Part shown: in pieces, positions 14,280 through 26,900 of the stretch
Layout: the number at the start of each line of letters is the position of its first letter
How positions within the stretch are numbered: the first letter of the stretch is position 1
Source of the DNA: Sipunculus nudus
Lineage: Eukaryota; Annelida; Sipuncula; Golfingiida; Sipunculidae
Direction of reading: 5' to 3'
Length of the DNA stretch: 64,000 nucleotides
Assembly (NCBI GenBank): GCA_026874595.1
Contig: CM049306.1
Location: 92,865,642-92,929,641 of the forward strand
Position numbers and translations under genes: made by a program
The notes under the pieces: generated by a model
Told to the model about the DNA's origin: nothing
Seen by the model: the letters and a program-made list of their open reading frames with translations, nothing else
The model's database searches: none

Positions 14280-16769
14280 GAAAAGGATGAGTTGCTTCTC
14301 AGAATGTGATCATTTTCCGGTCTCAGTGAAAGCAGCTGGCGTATTAGATTATCCATTTCTTTTATCAGGTATAACTTCGGGCTTGCCTCGTCTGAAATAA
14401 AAGTAAAGTCAATTTTACACGTCTTGTTAGTATATGGAACGAAACAAGAGAATAAATCGAATAAATGCAGAGACACAATAATACAAGAAAAAAAATGAGA
14501 AAAGGTCCACCAAGTATATCAAATTATGTGACTGCACTGCATGGGCAACAAGCTCTAGCTAGCCACGTTTAATTAGTTACTTGCCTTGGCCCGTCTACAC
14601 GAGCTGTGAAGTTTGGATTAGACAAAAATATTTTGATCAAGCTTAAACATTGAAAACAATGATTAAATATAACACACACACACACACACACTCATAATGT
14701 TTTACGCTTTTCCATGTTTACTCTATTGTATCTTTAAACTAGAACATTTCGGTATCTACCTCCTTTTTCTGTTTTACAAAAAATACCAGAATCAAATATA
14801 TTTCAATGACAATGTCTATGCTCACCGAAATTTCGGATATTTCAGTTTAGCCACCATCACACCAAGGGCTACGATCAGGATGCCGACTTATGTATACAGG
14901 ACAGGTTCTATCCAGGAGTGGTGCTGACAAGCGGGGGCAGCTGACACACTTGAATTTGATTGACCGGACATTTCTCCGAACTGCCAATTCCTGGCGCCTG
15001 TATTCCATTTTTTGTAAATCGTGATTACATTTATCGCAAAAGGATAAATCCAAATTTAAAATGAATTGAAAGTTTTTTATATGTTATATCTAATACGTCA
15101 TCACTTAGAGAAATTTCGAAAAGCTACTGACAAATGCATGCCATCAGCATCTGCAGTATCATAGAGAGACAACTTGAAACTTTATATTATGATGTAGGAA
15201 CATTACCCTCTGTAACGTCACAGTGCACTTCACTGACACCAGGTAAACATCCATCTAAACATCTCCCGTCTGTGACGTCACAATTTGAATTTCTGCATTA
15301 GTCACACCTCCTGGAGCAGTTTATCCCCCTTGTACCACCAGAGAAGTCTGATATAAAAAATAACATTTTAAAACGATTATTTTGTTAAAGTCACTACTCT
15401 TGTGGCTATAATCTGGACAGTTCTAAGCGACTTTCTTTTCAAATATCTAATTAAAAATTAACAAGACTGAATTATCTTTATGTAAAATAAGAGCGGATCT
15501 AAAAATGAAGGTAAACTTGATCACATCTTTCTCCAAGATGACCAGGGGTGACATCCACCATCCGGGCATCTGCCGTCGGCCGGGAAACACACTCCTCCTG
15601 CACAGTGACCACACACCATTGAACAGTCGTTACCACAGTGACCATGGGAACTTGTTTGTATCTATGCAATGAACACAGCATGAGCTTCAATCTACGAGAT
15701 GTTGTAGCAAAATTTCCTAGATCTAAGAAACGAACAGTGGCAGAGTTTTGCTGAAATAATGCAGGTAAATGATTTATATCTACACCCTTACCGTACTGCA
15801 TTTTATATTTCGCGGAACATTGGCACACCGGACATTTGCTCTCCCTGCCTCGCACAGGTATATCCGTCGGTAGGACCTCCCTGACAACCTGTCAGATATT
15901 GTTGAAGAACTAGGGGATCTGTTGAAGAGAATGCGTTAAACATTAGGATTACCAAAGACTTGACGTTATATATTCATAAGAAAACAATAAATAATTAAAT
16001 AAGCCCTATCATTTGCATATTGTAAGTATAGAAAAATTAATAATACAAAATCACTTTTTGCCATGATATGGTAAATGGAATTTTCCATGCCCTGACTAAA
16101 TTTCCTTCAGAAATCCAGCGAAACTCGACTGAATTACGTTCAATGCTGAACAGTCAGTGTAATAAATGTGTATCTCACTACCATGCTAATGATCCTTTGC
16201 TAACCTGACTGAGGTGAATATTTTAGCATTTGATGAGGGACTGATCGTATCTGCCGACAAACAACGGCGGCTTGGCTTCGGAGAAGTTCTGATAACAGAA
16301 ACTGTGCCAGGTGGTTCCGGAGAAGACTTGAAGGAATCCTCGATAAGAGAAGTTGCACGGAAGACAGCGCCGCCTCTAGGCTTGATAAACAGACAACGTA
16401 TAACAGAAAAGAACATTGAGAAAAACACGTGGGAAAAGGTTTCTCAAAGTGATTTATATAGGTTATGTGTGTCCTCTGGTGATTTTAATTAAAGCTTTTT
16501 AGAAATCTTTTTTTCCGAACGTGTTAACGTGAAGTGCAGTGGGTAACTCAAAACATGAGAAATGCCGAAAGAGGCACTAAGCAACAAAAGATAACAAGTC
16601 AGCTGGAATAAAACTCTTCATTCGCAATAGCCGTTTACCAGCACTCCGAAGCTGACAATCAATGACACTATGTTAACACCTAGAGCCTGTACTAAGATAA
16701 GCAACGGTAGAGGTTCAAAAGTCAAACAGAGCAGCAAATACCTAATAAATATATATATTATTTTATCGC

Positions 16770-16770
<1 letters not shown>

Positions 16771-16820
<50 letters not shown>

Positions 16821-16822
16821 TT
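16771..16822. repeat. (AAT)n-(ATT)n palindromic microsatellite
   Basis: An AAT run up to 16800 switches at once to an ATT run from 16801, giving a perfect inverted repeat with arms of about 20 bases and no spacer. It lies in an intron of the inverted pseudogene. Confidence 0.95.
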
Positions 16823-17984
16823 ATTACATATATTATTAGCATAATACCTGGTAATGCCGAGTTGACAGTGCTCATAGATTAGCCAATAGTTTTTTTAACT
16901 AATCACGCAACCTCATGTTTTTAGTGGAAAAATAGAAATGTTTTCCTCCAGGAATTGGGCTTATTTTATGTAAAATCTATATTAATTTTTTTCATAGGCA
17001 ATTATGTTATATGATAATATAATGAGATTTGGAATACGTTTGCCTGACCTGTTCGGGAACCAGTGACCCGCAGCTTTCCAGGTTTTTGAAGTTATTAGGC
17101 TCTCCTGTATCCCACTATGTGAACCAATATGTCAAAATTACCATCGATATAAGACAACGCGATAAAGTGTAGTTGAAATAAAAAGCAGATTGCTAGTCAG
17201 AAAGACAAAAATGTTTTTTAATGTTATTATTATATTATCTATTCTTGAACTTCCTCCAATTTCGTAATGTTCTGTAATACGTTTAAATTATATTATACTA
17301 TATCTTATCCATAATAAAGTTCTATCATACTTCTGACAGGTCCATTCGGAAATGAGTTTTTCTTCCTTTGTCCTTGCACATCAGTCTCTGTACAAGCCTG
17401 GCGGGTGTCGAGTTGTTATGCTGGGTTGACACCAGCCGCAGGTCTCCTGTTTGGAACTATTGGTCATACCATTAATTAAAATTCCATCAGTCAGCAGGAT
17501 TGATATAAACATTTTTTATCACCTTACACGAATGTGTATCTTTGTTACTTCCGCCAATGGTGGCAGATTATTTGAATGTATTATATGTCCGAACCATAAC
17601 ACCGGAAGTTTTCATTGAATTTCAGGGAGTTAATGTGGAATAGGAGAAATCGATTGATAGTCGTGTATGGATAAAGGCGTTGGCGGAAGTATATGTGGTA
17701 TTATTGGGTGCTTTCTAGTCATAGCACCTGACAATTTATTCTAACATTTTAGATTTACTTAATCCACGTGGATTTTTTTGCAGGTGAGATTCCATGATCT
17801 GTGGAAAACACAAATACGCGAGAATAAGGAGACGTGATACGCACGGAAGCGGGATTTAACCCACTCGTTTTTCTAGCGTCGGAAGCCTTATAAGATATGC
17901 CGAATAAAGGAGTGCAATACAACTCTTGATGTACGTATATAGCTAAATTTTATTGGTGGAGTTAACCGATTTATTTTTTAATAC

Positions 17985-18334
17985 TTGCTTAACTATATTC
18001 TATGTACATCTGCAGAGTTCTATTCCTGTTTCGGACTACGTTGCAGTTCCTTATGCTTGACCATTCTGGTATCATCCAGATTCGTTTTAACACTCCTGCG
18101 GATCCCAGGTTGGTGTCATCCCCATTACTGGATCAAAACACCAGGGAACCCCCAAATGGTGCACTATTTTGTGATTGAATAAGGACTATTTGATATAGCC
18201 TCTCCATTAAGCCTGCAGAACGTTCAGAGTGATTAGTGGCCGACAGTGAAAAATTTCACCGCCTCGGCTGAGATTCGAACTCACGATCTCCCGGCTTTGA
18301 GTCCTGTGCTCTACCCCTGAGTCACAGAAGCCGG
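17985..18334 (-). mobile_element. tRNA-derived SINE
   Basis: On the minus strand the head carries TGACTCAGGGGTAGAGCA (A box, complement 18307-18324), an anticodon-arm-like segment and GAGTTCGAATCTC (B box, complement about 18269-18283), followed by GCCGAGGC, which resembles an acceptor end. Downstream on the same strand a GC-moderate body runs on to about 17985. The body end is a guess. It lies in the first intron of the inverted pseudogene. A plain tRNA gene is unlikely, because the 5' acceptor side pairs poorly and a non-tRNA body continues. Confidence 0.65.
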
Positions 18335-19047
18335 TACGTATTTAATTAATCTACAAAAACATGTCCTATTTCACTTCTAGGAAATCAATACATTTGTCTT
18401 AACATTAAGTACTTGCAACACCTCTCTTCCTTCTTCGATTAATTATATATTTATACTTTAATTAAAAAAAATTACTTTGTTGGGAAAAAGTTCCCTTAAA
18501 TGACTGAGAAAATTTTAAGAAAATGAAAGTTCATAGCATTATACTTGAAAACAGTCTATTGTTATATGTTTACAGAAAACTTTAGTAACATGTATAGATC
18601 ATCCCTCCTTTTTTATCAAAGATGGGTTGTAATAAAATGAGATGGCTGTCAGTGCAACAAAGGAGTGGTTACAATAAGAGGTATCAGCATCAGATATAAT
18701 AAAATAATTTATTACCAGATGTCTTTATCTTAACTATCTTGTATAACACATGTATAAGCTGATCCAAAAATATGTTTCCGGATGACGATGATGATTCAAA
18801 AACTTTACAAAGACGCAACCTGATGTCAAATAATCCCTACAAGAAGAAAATATGTGGGAAGGGACCAAAGCAGACTATTGAGGTACTTACGGTAAGGGCA
18901 ACTCACATCCGGTTTGGCAAATATTACTATATCTAATATTTTTTTCAGATATAAAAATAAACTAAAGTTTTCAATTATGCGTACCAACAGACTTACCCCT
19001 TTATCTGACGTCGTCATGGATATGGCCAACAGGACCGCAGAAAGCAT

Positions 19048-19965
19048 GACTCTTAAAATCAGGTTTTTGAAAGTGCAGCAAACATTAAATGAATGTGATT
19101 TCTGAGTGAGAGGATCTATAACTTAATTGCAAATTTAATGTACCTTCATTATAATACACAAATCTAATTATCCAGAAGTAAGGACATCTAAAAATCTAAA
19201 TATGAATTTGCATTAGTATCCGAGGCAAGAGAACAGAATATGAGGACAGGTGTTCTGATAACCGGTCAGCATAACAAAGGTTTTCCAGAGAATAACACAA
19301 AGGCCGATCGAGTACCTTGGTGTAGCAGGTCTATCGCAAAACACTTGAATGCACCAGTCGATTAAATCATAATTAGCAACACTCAAGTCCCTTACCAGTG
19401 CGGGATAATTTAGGGTTACGAATCTTTATTATTTATAGCTCTGTAATTTTCTTCTGTTAAGGATTGCAGATTATTATCTTGCATAGCCAGCATTTATATT
19501 CGGTCAAAATATAAAATATTTTATTGCACAAATCAGTCACTGATAAGATTGTTCAAGGTAAATAATGCCATGACGTCAAGTGAAAGATTACTCACAGAAT
19601 GTCACATATTTAGGAAGATACATTTTTGGAAATGCATAGTCGTATATGATTTATTTTGATTCTTCAGATATTGACTATGGGATAATTGATTAAATGAATA
19701 TATCATGACAAATGACTTAAAAAATTTAGCCAACGTAATCCTTAAACCTTAAATTGACACATAAGCTATTTTTCGCTGACTAGACATGAGACCTGCGACA
19801 GCAAACTGACGACCAGGTTTTATGACGTTAGGTACCAACTAAATTGTGGAACGGCAGACGGTGAACAACGCATGAATTTTAACTCCTGTCTCATCTCTGA
19901 AATGTTGAGAAGAAAAAGTTTTATTGAATAGAGGAAAGACAGAGAAAGTATATATATATATATAT
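19048..19965. other. Intergenic, no gene seen
   Basis: About 0.9 kb upstream (minus strand) of the pseudogene signal-peptide exon. It would once have held the promoter of that copy. I see no exon or repeat of note except a short (TA)n at about 19951-19966. Confidence 0.5.
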
Positions 19966-20310
19966 AAGGTCCTACGACCAGTCTTTACTGGTCGCAAGAA
20001 GTCGTAGTTTGTCTGAAGTGGTCGTAAGTACTCATAACCAGTCGTAAGTGGATTGTGAACGGTTCACAATCCTATGACTAATCAGCAGTAGTCTTGGAGA
20101 ATCGGAGGTACAATTTTATTGACGTACGACTAGTTAACGAGTGGTAGTCGGTAGTCTTACGTGATCGGTAGCAATCGGAGACTGCAATACTAAGTAGTCG
20201 CAGACTGGTACTGACTTGTTGTTAAGACTTATGGTTACCAAGTTGTTAAGAACGGTCACCACCGATTCCGATTAATTGTGCGGCGAGTACTACGACTTGT
20301 CGTGAACACG
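19966..20310. repeat. TCGTA-dense island with central palindrome
   Basis: Dense GGTCGTAAG, CCAGTCGTAAG, CTACGACC and related motifs in both orientations. It contains a 23-base palindrome at 20050-20072 (arms GGATTGTGAAC and GTTCACAATCC, one-base spacer) whose flanks continue as an imperfect inverted repeat. It looks like a foldback or MITE-type element. It lies next to the retrotransposon fragment, with a similar island on the other side at 23765-23935. Confidence 0.6.
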
Positions 20311-20519
20311 TCCTAGCACATAGAGAGATAAATACAAAGGACCAGGTAAACTTGAATTTCTATGAGAGGGGTATATCCCCTCATAATAGTGGAAATTTTG
20401 GAAAAGAACACTTTTCTTCATAGTTCTATAATATTGCTCCATATTTTCGGGAATTCTACGCCTGAAATAGTTAGAAACTAGCTACTTCTTGTTACGGAAC
20501 CTAATAACAACATATCACG

Positions 20520-23160
20520 TAGTCGCGACGAGCATAAATTTTATACTGGTACAGTTCTTGCGGCGTCACAAATGCGGACACTTCATTCGCTCGTTCTGTC
20601 AGCGGAACTTGCCGAAATCCTTTGAGCAGGTCAAACTCGGAGATATATCAGGAGCAACCGACTCTATCAATAAAGTCATCGATCCCCGGAATCGGGAACG
20701 TGTCAGTCTTGGTGACAGAGTTCAGTTTTCGATAATCTGTGCACATACGGTAACTTCCATAAGGTTTTGACACGAGAATACAAGTTGAACTCCATTTACT
20801 GTTACCAAGTTCAATAAAATCATTGTCCAGCAAATATTGAACCTCATCTTGTAGATACTTTTGCTTTTCTGAATTCAGTCTATAATGAAGCTGCTTGACT
20901 GCGCTTGCCTCGCCAACATCGACGTCATGGCACAATATGTTAGTTCGCGTTGGAATATCACAAAACAAATGTTCATAATTTTAGCAGCAGGTTCTTGAGG
21001 TCTTGGTTTGTTGTGCGGTAAGATATTACAGTTTGGCATCCAGGTTGTTAAGCACGTCTTAGTTTTAAGTGGTACGGTTCCACACTGAATGTCTACATCA
21101 CGCTTACAATCAGTATCTACTATTACTAGGTCAGGGTCAGTTATTACGCATTTATCAGCAGTAACATTATGTACAACATCTGGTGTGCTATTTCTGTCAT
21201 ACTATGGTTTCAACATGTTAACATGGCACAGTTGTTTTTTTCTTACGCCTATCTCTTGTTAACTGTATGTAATTTAAATCACTGACTTTTTTGTCAACAA
21301 TGTAAGGACCAAAATACCTAGCTTACAGGGATGAGTAGTAAGGCAAGGACCTATTCACCAGGCTCAAATGTACTACTTACAGTATGCTTGTCATACTTTG
21401 TGCAGATTTTAGATTTGACTTTGCAATCTCACAAGCATTTTGTAGATTAGTGCGAAAGTCTGAGACATACTGCAATAAACTAGGAGAATCAGGATTTTCA
21501 CACAATAGTTTTTCTTTAAGCAGTTTTAATTTGAATGCGAACTGAGTGTCTCTTACAGCAAACAGCAATAGGTGGATTCCTTCATCCCAGTCTTTCTGTG
21601 TGCCATAACAATAAGTCCTTATCATGTTTAAATGTCTGGGGAAAACGCTCGAGGAAGCCCTGACTTTCAGGATGGTATGGCGAAGAGCTGTACTGTTTTA
21701 TACCTAGCTCAAGCATAACTTGTTGGAATAAGCCAGACATTAAATTAGACCCTTGGCCAGACTGGACGGATTTTGGTAATCCGAAAGTTGTTAAAAAACT
21801 TGGTCAGAGCTTTGACAACACTTTTGGCATTATTTTTGCGCAATGGTATTGCCTCAGGGAACCTGGTAGATGTGCACATGCTTGTCAGCAAGTATTCATG
21901 TCCAGATTTTGTTTTGGGTGGTCCAACACAATCAACAATAATCCTACTGAATAGTTCCTCAAAAGCAGGAATAGGCCTAAGTGGGGCTTTAAGTGGGGGA
22001 GGATTCTGATTGGACTTGCCTACCATCTGGCATGTATGGCATGGTTAACAATATTGTACAACATCAGTCCTGAGGTTAGGCCAAGTATATAAGTTTTATT
22101 TATATCTAAATGGCCAGATAAAGGAACCTCATGTGCCATGCTTAGAATTTTATTACGATAGCTTTTGGGCATTACTATATGATGTTAGATGGCCCACTCA
22201 CCTTCAGCGCATACATCAGGTGGTCGCCATGTACGCATAAGCACTCAATTTTTAACATAGAAACAAACTGGGTTCTGTGACAGTTCATCTTTAGAAACTG
22301 CCCTGGGAAACAAACATGAAATATCAGGGTCCCTATACTGTTCCGCGATAAGTTCCGAATTTGAAAAGACTGTATCTTGTACGGGCGAGGCGTTAGACGA
22401 GTCACTAGTGACTCCCAGAGTGTTATTATCGGGACCATTATCCTCATGTGCGTTTTCCTTGGCCATAGATCTAGTTACAACACATGAAGGATACAAAGCA
22501 GGAATTTCCTGACTTTCAGGATCAGTGTCCTGATCAAGTGATGGCTTTTCTGTCATTATTGGTACAGGCTGTACTTTTTCACTTGCAACATCATTGCCTA
22601 GTAGCCACTGAATTCCCTTAAAGGGTAAAGTAGTTCTTAAGCCTTAAGTAATATTCCAAGAAATGAAATCTGACTTTAAATGTACACTGTAAAGCGGAAC
22701 TGAAGTGTGCTTGTCTGAAATCACACCATTAACAGGTGCATGTCCACCATTAAAAGACCTTTTAGAAAATGGCAAAGTGTTTGCTAACATGAAGGTTTGG
22801 CCTGAACCAGTGTCCCTCAAAATTCTAACAGGGGTAGAATCTGAAAAATGTCTTGAAAGTGATACAAAACCATCATGTATGAACGGCTCAAAAAACTCCA
22901 TTTCGGAGTCAGGAGTAGAATCTACTACCTCAGTTTCATCAAACGAAGAACTGACACAGACAGTGTCAGTCATAAACTCTTTTTCAGAGTCACTAAAGGA
23001 ATCTACATCCTTAATACAATCAAACACCAAAAACAGCAAATCAATACGATCACACAGTATAATAAATAAAGTGTACAGTACCTGGATACCAACAATGTCA
23101 CAGCTCAATAAGTCTTTTAAAGCATATAATACAGATGAACAGTTCACATAAATCGTTTCA
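20520..23160 (-). mobile_element. Degraded Ty3/gypsy-type retrotransposon with PRO-INT-RT order
   Basis: Minus-strand coding remnants, 5' to 3': retropepsin-like protease with a DTGSG site near 22800-22814 (inside 22644..23147); a linker with VVTRSMAKE (22245..22556); integrase core (IIVDCVGPP, STRFPEAIPL; 21745..22026) and its continuation in a shifted frame with HPESQG; integrase C-terminal region (KDWDEGIHLLLFAVRD; 21377..21625) lacking a stretch after VRD; reverse transcriptase N-terminal part (YRMCTDYRKLNSVTKTDTFP; 20648..20968) continuing in a new frame to about 20530. The element ends before the YxDD box and RNase H. Frames are broken repeatedly and the second integrase catalytic Asp appears as Gly (QSGQGSN). 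Integrase before reverse transcriptase is the Gmr1-like arrangement. No LTR pair was seen. Non-functional copy. Confidence 0.85.
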
Positions 23161-23764
23161 GAGCATAATAGTCCATTTCAATCACAAAATCAGTCTGTTG
23201 TAATCCAAAAGTGAAGTTCTGGTAGTGATCCCAAAGCCATACTGAAGACTATATAAAATCCGTTACAAATGTCGAAGAAGATCTATAACCGCTGCAATTA
23301 TCGGAGGTCCACAAACTGACTCACACTCTTCCGTGTCCGCTGGAATATTTCTTTCTGTCCTCTCGGCTCTAAACACAGCCCCTAATTTTAAGCTTCTCAC
23401 CCTAAAGCCTAGAAACTTCTATTTCACGAACAATCCAAAGAACACAACAATACATAATACACACGCGCCCAAAGAACAATACAAGTATGAGCACTGTGTC
23501 TTTACACGCCAGGCTTCCCAGTACAGATCACACCAAGCGCTGTGTCTCTACACATCAGAGTTCACACGTGGGCCATAGCTGCCATAGCAACGAGCTATGC
23601 GTGCGCCACACGAACCAAGTGTCAACAACACATGTAACAGACATCTGTAACATTCTAACCCAATTGTTTTATGTATCATTTGTCCCTGGATTTACACAAT
23701 ATAATCTGTATTTCAAACAGATAAAAAAAATGATCACATTACTCGATGCAATTTACATTTCGAA

Positions 23765-23935
23765 ACATTTCGGTAGTTATCGTACGACATATCGTCTCAT
23801 TCAACGAATCGGTCGGTAGTAATCTTACGACTGGTCGTATGGTCGTATAAAATGCAGTCACACTGGACCCCACAACTTCCACCGACTGATTACCAACACT
23901 CGTCGTAGGTGATCGTAGACATTAGCGACTGAGCC
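23765..23935. repeat. TCGTA-dense island, right of the retrotransposon
   Basis: Repeated TCGTACGAC, CTTACGACTGGTCGTATGGTCGTA and GTCGTAGGTGATCGTAG motifs, similar in style to 19966-20310. The two may be halves of one element split by the retrotransposon, but I could not align ends or find a target duplication. Confidence 0.5.
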
Positions 23936-26900
23936 TTTAGAGAAAGGCCGGTGTCGCCGGAGCCCCATTACCCTCTAATTGTCGCCCGGGCCGAAGTTTG
24001 TTGACATTGTATCGAGGGCCTGTGGGAGGGATTCCTTCTACGAAGTTTCCGACTTAGGCTGACATATCAGCTGTAGTTGTGGAAACATGCTGTCTCCGTG
24101 GAACACGTCCTTACTGAACAAACGCTGGAACACGACTGTGTTTAAAATAATTAAATGAAAAATTTCAATAAAATGCTTGCTGCTTGCCTTTTCTTTTTTT
24201 TCAATTTGCGTTTGATATATAAATTTTTCTTTAAGGATTTTATGTGTAACATTATGAGAAAAAATACAAAGTTACCAGACAAAAAATTAAAATCCTACAT
24301 GAATTCAATTAATTTGTACTTATTTACCTGGTCAAATTTTAAACATCATACTGAAATTAATTTACTAAATGAATTCCGCAATGCACACGTGCCGGAATTG
24401 ATTTATTTCTCTTAATATTCAAAGGCTACACTTTTATCACCAAAAGTAAATTTTAATTTTCCACTATAATTTATCTCTTATATTTTAATTGTGATATATT
24501 CCATTATAAGATATTTAAAACAAATCATTTGAAACAGATAACTGATAATCTGATAATATAAATCTTTTTAATACAAAAATATCGGTCGTTAAAATTGTAT
24601 AAAATTATATATAAAGATGAACTGCTATTACTTTCATCAAATGCACACTTTGTCATTTAACTCAGAAAAGCAAGCATCAGGCATGAGTAGAATCGGGGAT
24701 GCCAGTTGTGCGAAGCTGATTTGAATTAGATGCTTGTATGAACCGACACTGAAGAAAAATGGCGTGAAATAATTCAGTTAAATTAAGGTAAATATATTCA
24801 TTGTATATATGTTTATTTGACATGTCATCTGCCAGACATCTGCACTGGGGTAAGCGCCCTGTTTGCACTTGTATGTTGACACATCATATTGATTGTATGC
24901 TTTTTTTTGGAGGTGAACCTTTGGTCGTTATCAGGATCAGAATATCCCCAACAGAAGGTATTTTATTTGCTGCCGTTGGTTGAGTTGTTAGTAATTTAGT
25001 ATCAAAGAAAATATGAAGTTTTGCAGAAGTAAACACAAAATTGACAATCCATTTATTTTGGAATAAACTTTAAGTCTGTAAAATAGTTTAGTTTTTCACT
25101 TTTTTATCTTTGCCAAGGGCAAAACCTTATTCTGTGAGCTCGAATTCGCATATTTCCTGCTGTTGCGCAGCATATATCAGTTTGATCAAGATCCTTATAA
25201 TAATAGGGTCTGGTGATCCAGAATGATTGTGTCTTTGTTTGTTTTAATGTTTTTTATTAAACTGTGCACTTTCCAAATTTCTAATTGAATAATTCTTGAT
25301 TGTCCATTGCAATACAAAAAATGACGGTAAATATATATATAAAATTTATGGGATTATTGTTTTTCAGTATTTTTGGAATTATTTTTATTTTCAAGTTTGG
25401 AGTAATCTCTTTGTTTACCTTGATAAATCCAGCAGTGAAGTGTTGGAAATATATACCCTACACAAATATACTGTCAGATATTGGCCATTACTTCCTGTCA
25501 CTATAAAGCGAACCCTTAAAATTTAATATATATATATATATAATACATTCATCATGTGCCGCAAACATGGAATCCCATCTTTTCCCCCTAAAATTTCAAG
25601 GAAACTGGGAAATAAATGCTTAAGCTATCGTTGAAATTGTGTCGTTGAGCGTTTGAACCATTTCCTAAGTAACAGGCATATGATGCTCTTTGCATTTTAT
25701 TTACTTATGGCAAACATGCGTTTTCTGAAATTTTAATGTAATATGTTTAAATCTCTACATCTCCGAAAAGCATTCTCATGCCAGTCTCCGCGGACCATGC
25801 TTCAAAGGAAGCGTTTCATGCCAGCTTGAGACAGGTATATGTCATGTATAAACATGATTGTGCACTGAAGGATTTTTTTCCCGTGTAATCCCCGGGGGCT
25901 CTTAGTGTATGTGAACATAAAAACAAAAGTTTTCCACGCATTCTTTGAGAACGTTTTTTCTTATATTTCATGTTCTCCTAGTTTATGTCCTGATTATAGA
26001 CCGTTTATTTCTTACTTTTTCAAAAAAAAAATCGTAAAATTGAAAAACATATTTATTAAACCATCGCCAGTGGGCGAGGTATTATATATTGCGCTTGGTT
26101 CGTTTGGTTTTTCGTTTAGTGGTTTTACGCAAAAAAAAAATGAACAGAATATTATAGAAATTTGCGGATAATCGAAGAAACACCAAAGGAAGAGTTCATC
26201 AATTTTTTTTGTGGCAATCCTAGCACCTGGATCAACATAATAGAGTCTAAATCATAGGATTCTCACACGCACAGAGAATGGTTTCATACGAGTTTACCAC
26301 CAAATATTGGTTCAAAATATACCACATGTTCAGGGTATCGACCAACCATGTTATGAAGTGAAGAAAGAGCAAATCCAGAATCAATAGATATCTTATATAC
26401 GTTTATGATGGAATAACAAAATGAAACATAGAATTGTTGAAAACTAAAAAGCAACTCCGTGTATAGACTTGGAAATGTAACAATTATAACTTGTTTTCAG
26501 CAATTAACAGAAGTGAGAAGCATAAAACACGCCGTTGTGTAACATGTATAAAATGCGACTTTGATTAAACCTGTGTTCTTGTCCTTTTTTTGTCTAAATG
26601 TCTTTGATTTACTTATTCTCTTTAAAAAAAGGCAAATTCTTGGTTTTTCTGTTACGATGCACTTTATGTTTAATACAAAAGGCTAAGTTGAGTAAATTAT
26701 TCATTAATTATTTTATTATTGTATTATTTTATCTATCGAATATTCTTGAATTACATAAAATATATTTTGTTCTGATTTAAATTTTTTTAATAATTGACGA
26801 ATTTAATTGTCTAAAAAATGTATATTTTGCTTAAAATAAGCTGATTCAAAGGGATATTTGCAGAACAATATCGTACACCTTTACAGTAATAAGTAATTCA

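Larger units (their letters stand above)
7201..14825. other. Gene-poor intergenic DNA
   Basis: No convincing exon was recognised. The open frames here are short, AT-rich and without recognisable motifs. The stretch holds three long AT tracts and one SINE relic (listed separately), a T/G run followed by a GC-rich patch near 9778-9810, a CT-rich tract near 11600-11640, a short duplicated AT-rich segment near 7670-7740 and an (AC)n run near 14673-14691. The part 12583-12801 is open on both strands but has no recognisable motif. Confidence 0.6.
14826..19047 (-). pseudogene. Inverted third copy of the CTLD/SRCR/EGF receptor, inactivated
   Basis: Read on the minus strand, exon remnants appear in receptor order: signal peptide 18997..19047 (MLSAVLLAISMTTSDKG then GTAAGT, intact); exon 2 module 17331..17450 (starts TGDLRLVST, ends near DTRQAC...PVR, middle deleted, frame broken); CTLD second half about 17040..17130 (GEPNN kept, TAG at 17115-17117, WND part absent); SRCR N-half 16210..16380 (LQVFSGTTW, then VVCRQIRSVPHQMLKYS in another frame); Cys module 15792..15909 (TGCQGGPTDGYTC, frameshifted); EGF 15517..15661 (one-base insertion leading to TGA); EGF 15207..15347 (TAA, complement of 15298-15300); membrane helix exon 14826..~14990 (TAA, complement of 14888-14890). 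The CTLD first half, the SRCR C-half exon and the last exon were not found. Several independent lesions make assembly error unlikely. It is closer to receptor B than to A. Confidence 0.88.

Noticed and set aside
14111-14476. 121-codon minus-strand open frame of Tyr-Ile repeats
   Set aside because: Direct translation of an AT dinucleotide tract.
16214-16492. 92-codon plus-strand open frame and an 80-codon minus-strand frame
   Set aside because: The minus strand here, read in two other frames, matches the SRCR N-half exon of receptor B (VVCRQIRSVPHQMLKYS). Both long frames are by-products of the frameshifted pseudogene exon.
18261-18334. Functional tRNA gene on the minus strand
   Set aside because: A and B boxes are good, but the acceptor and anticodon parts do not pair well by eye and a non-tRNA body follows, so a SINE is more likely.
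22705-23151. 148-codon plus-strand open frame rich in Ser and Glu
   Set aside because: It is the antisense of the retroelement protease region, which has the recognisable DTGSG motif on the minus strand.
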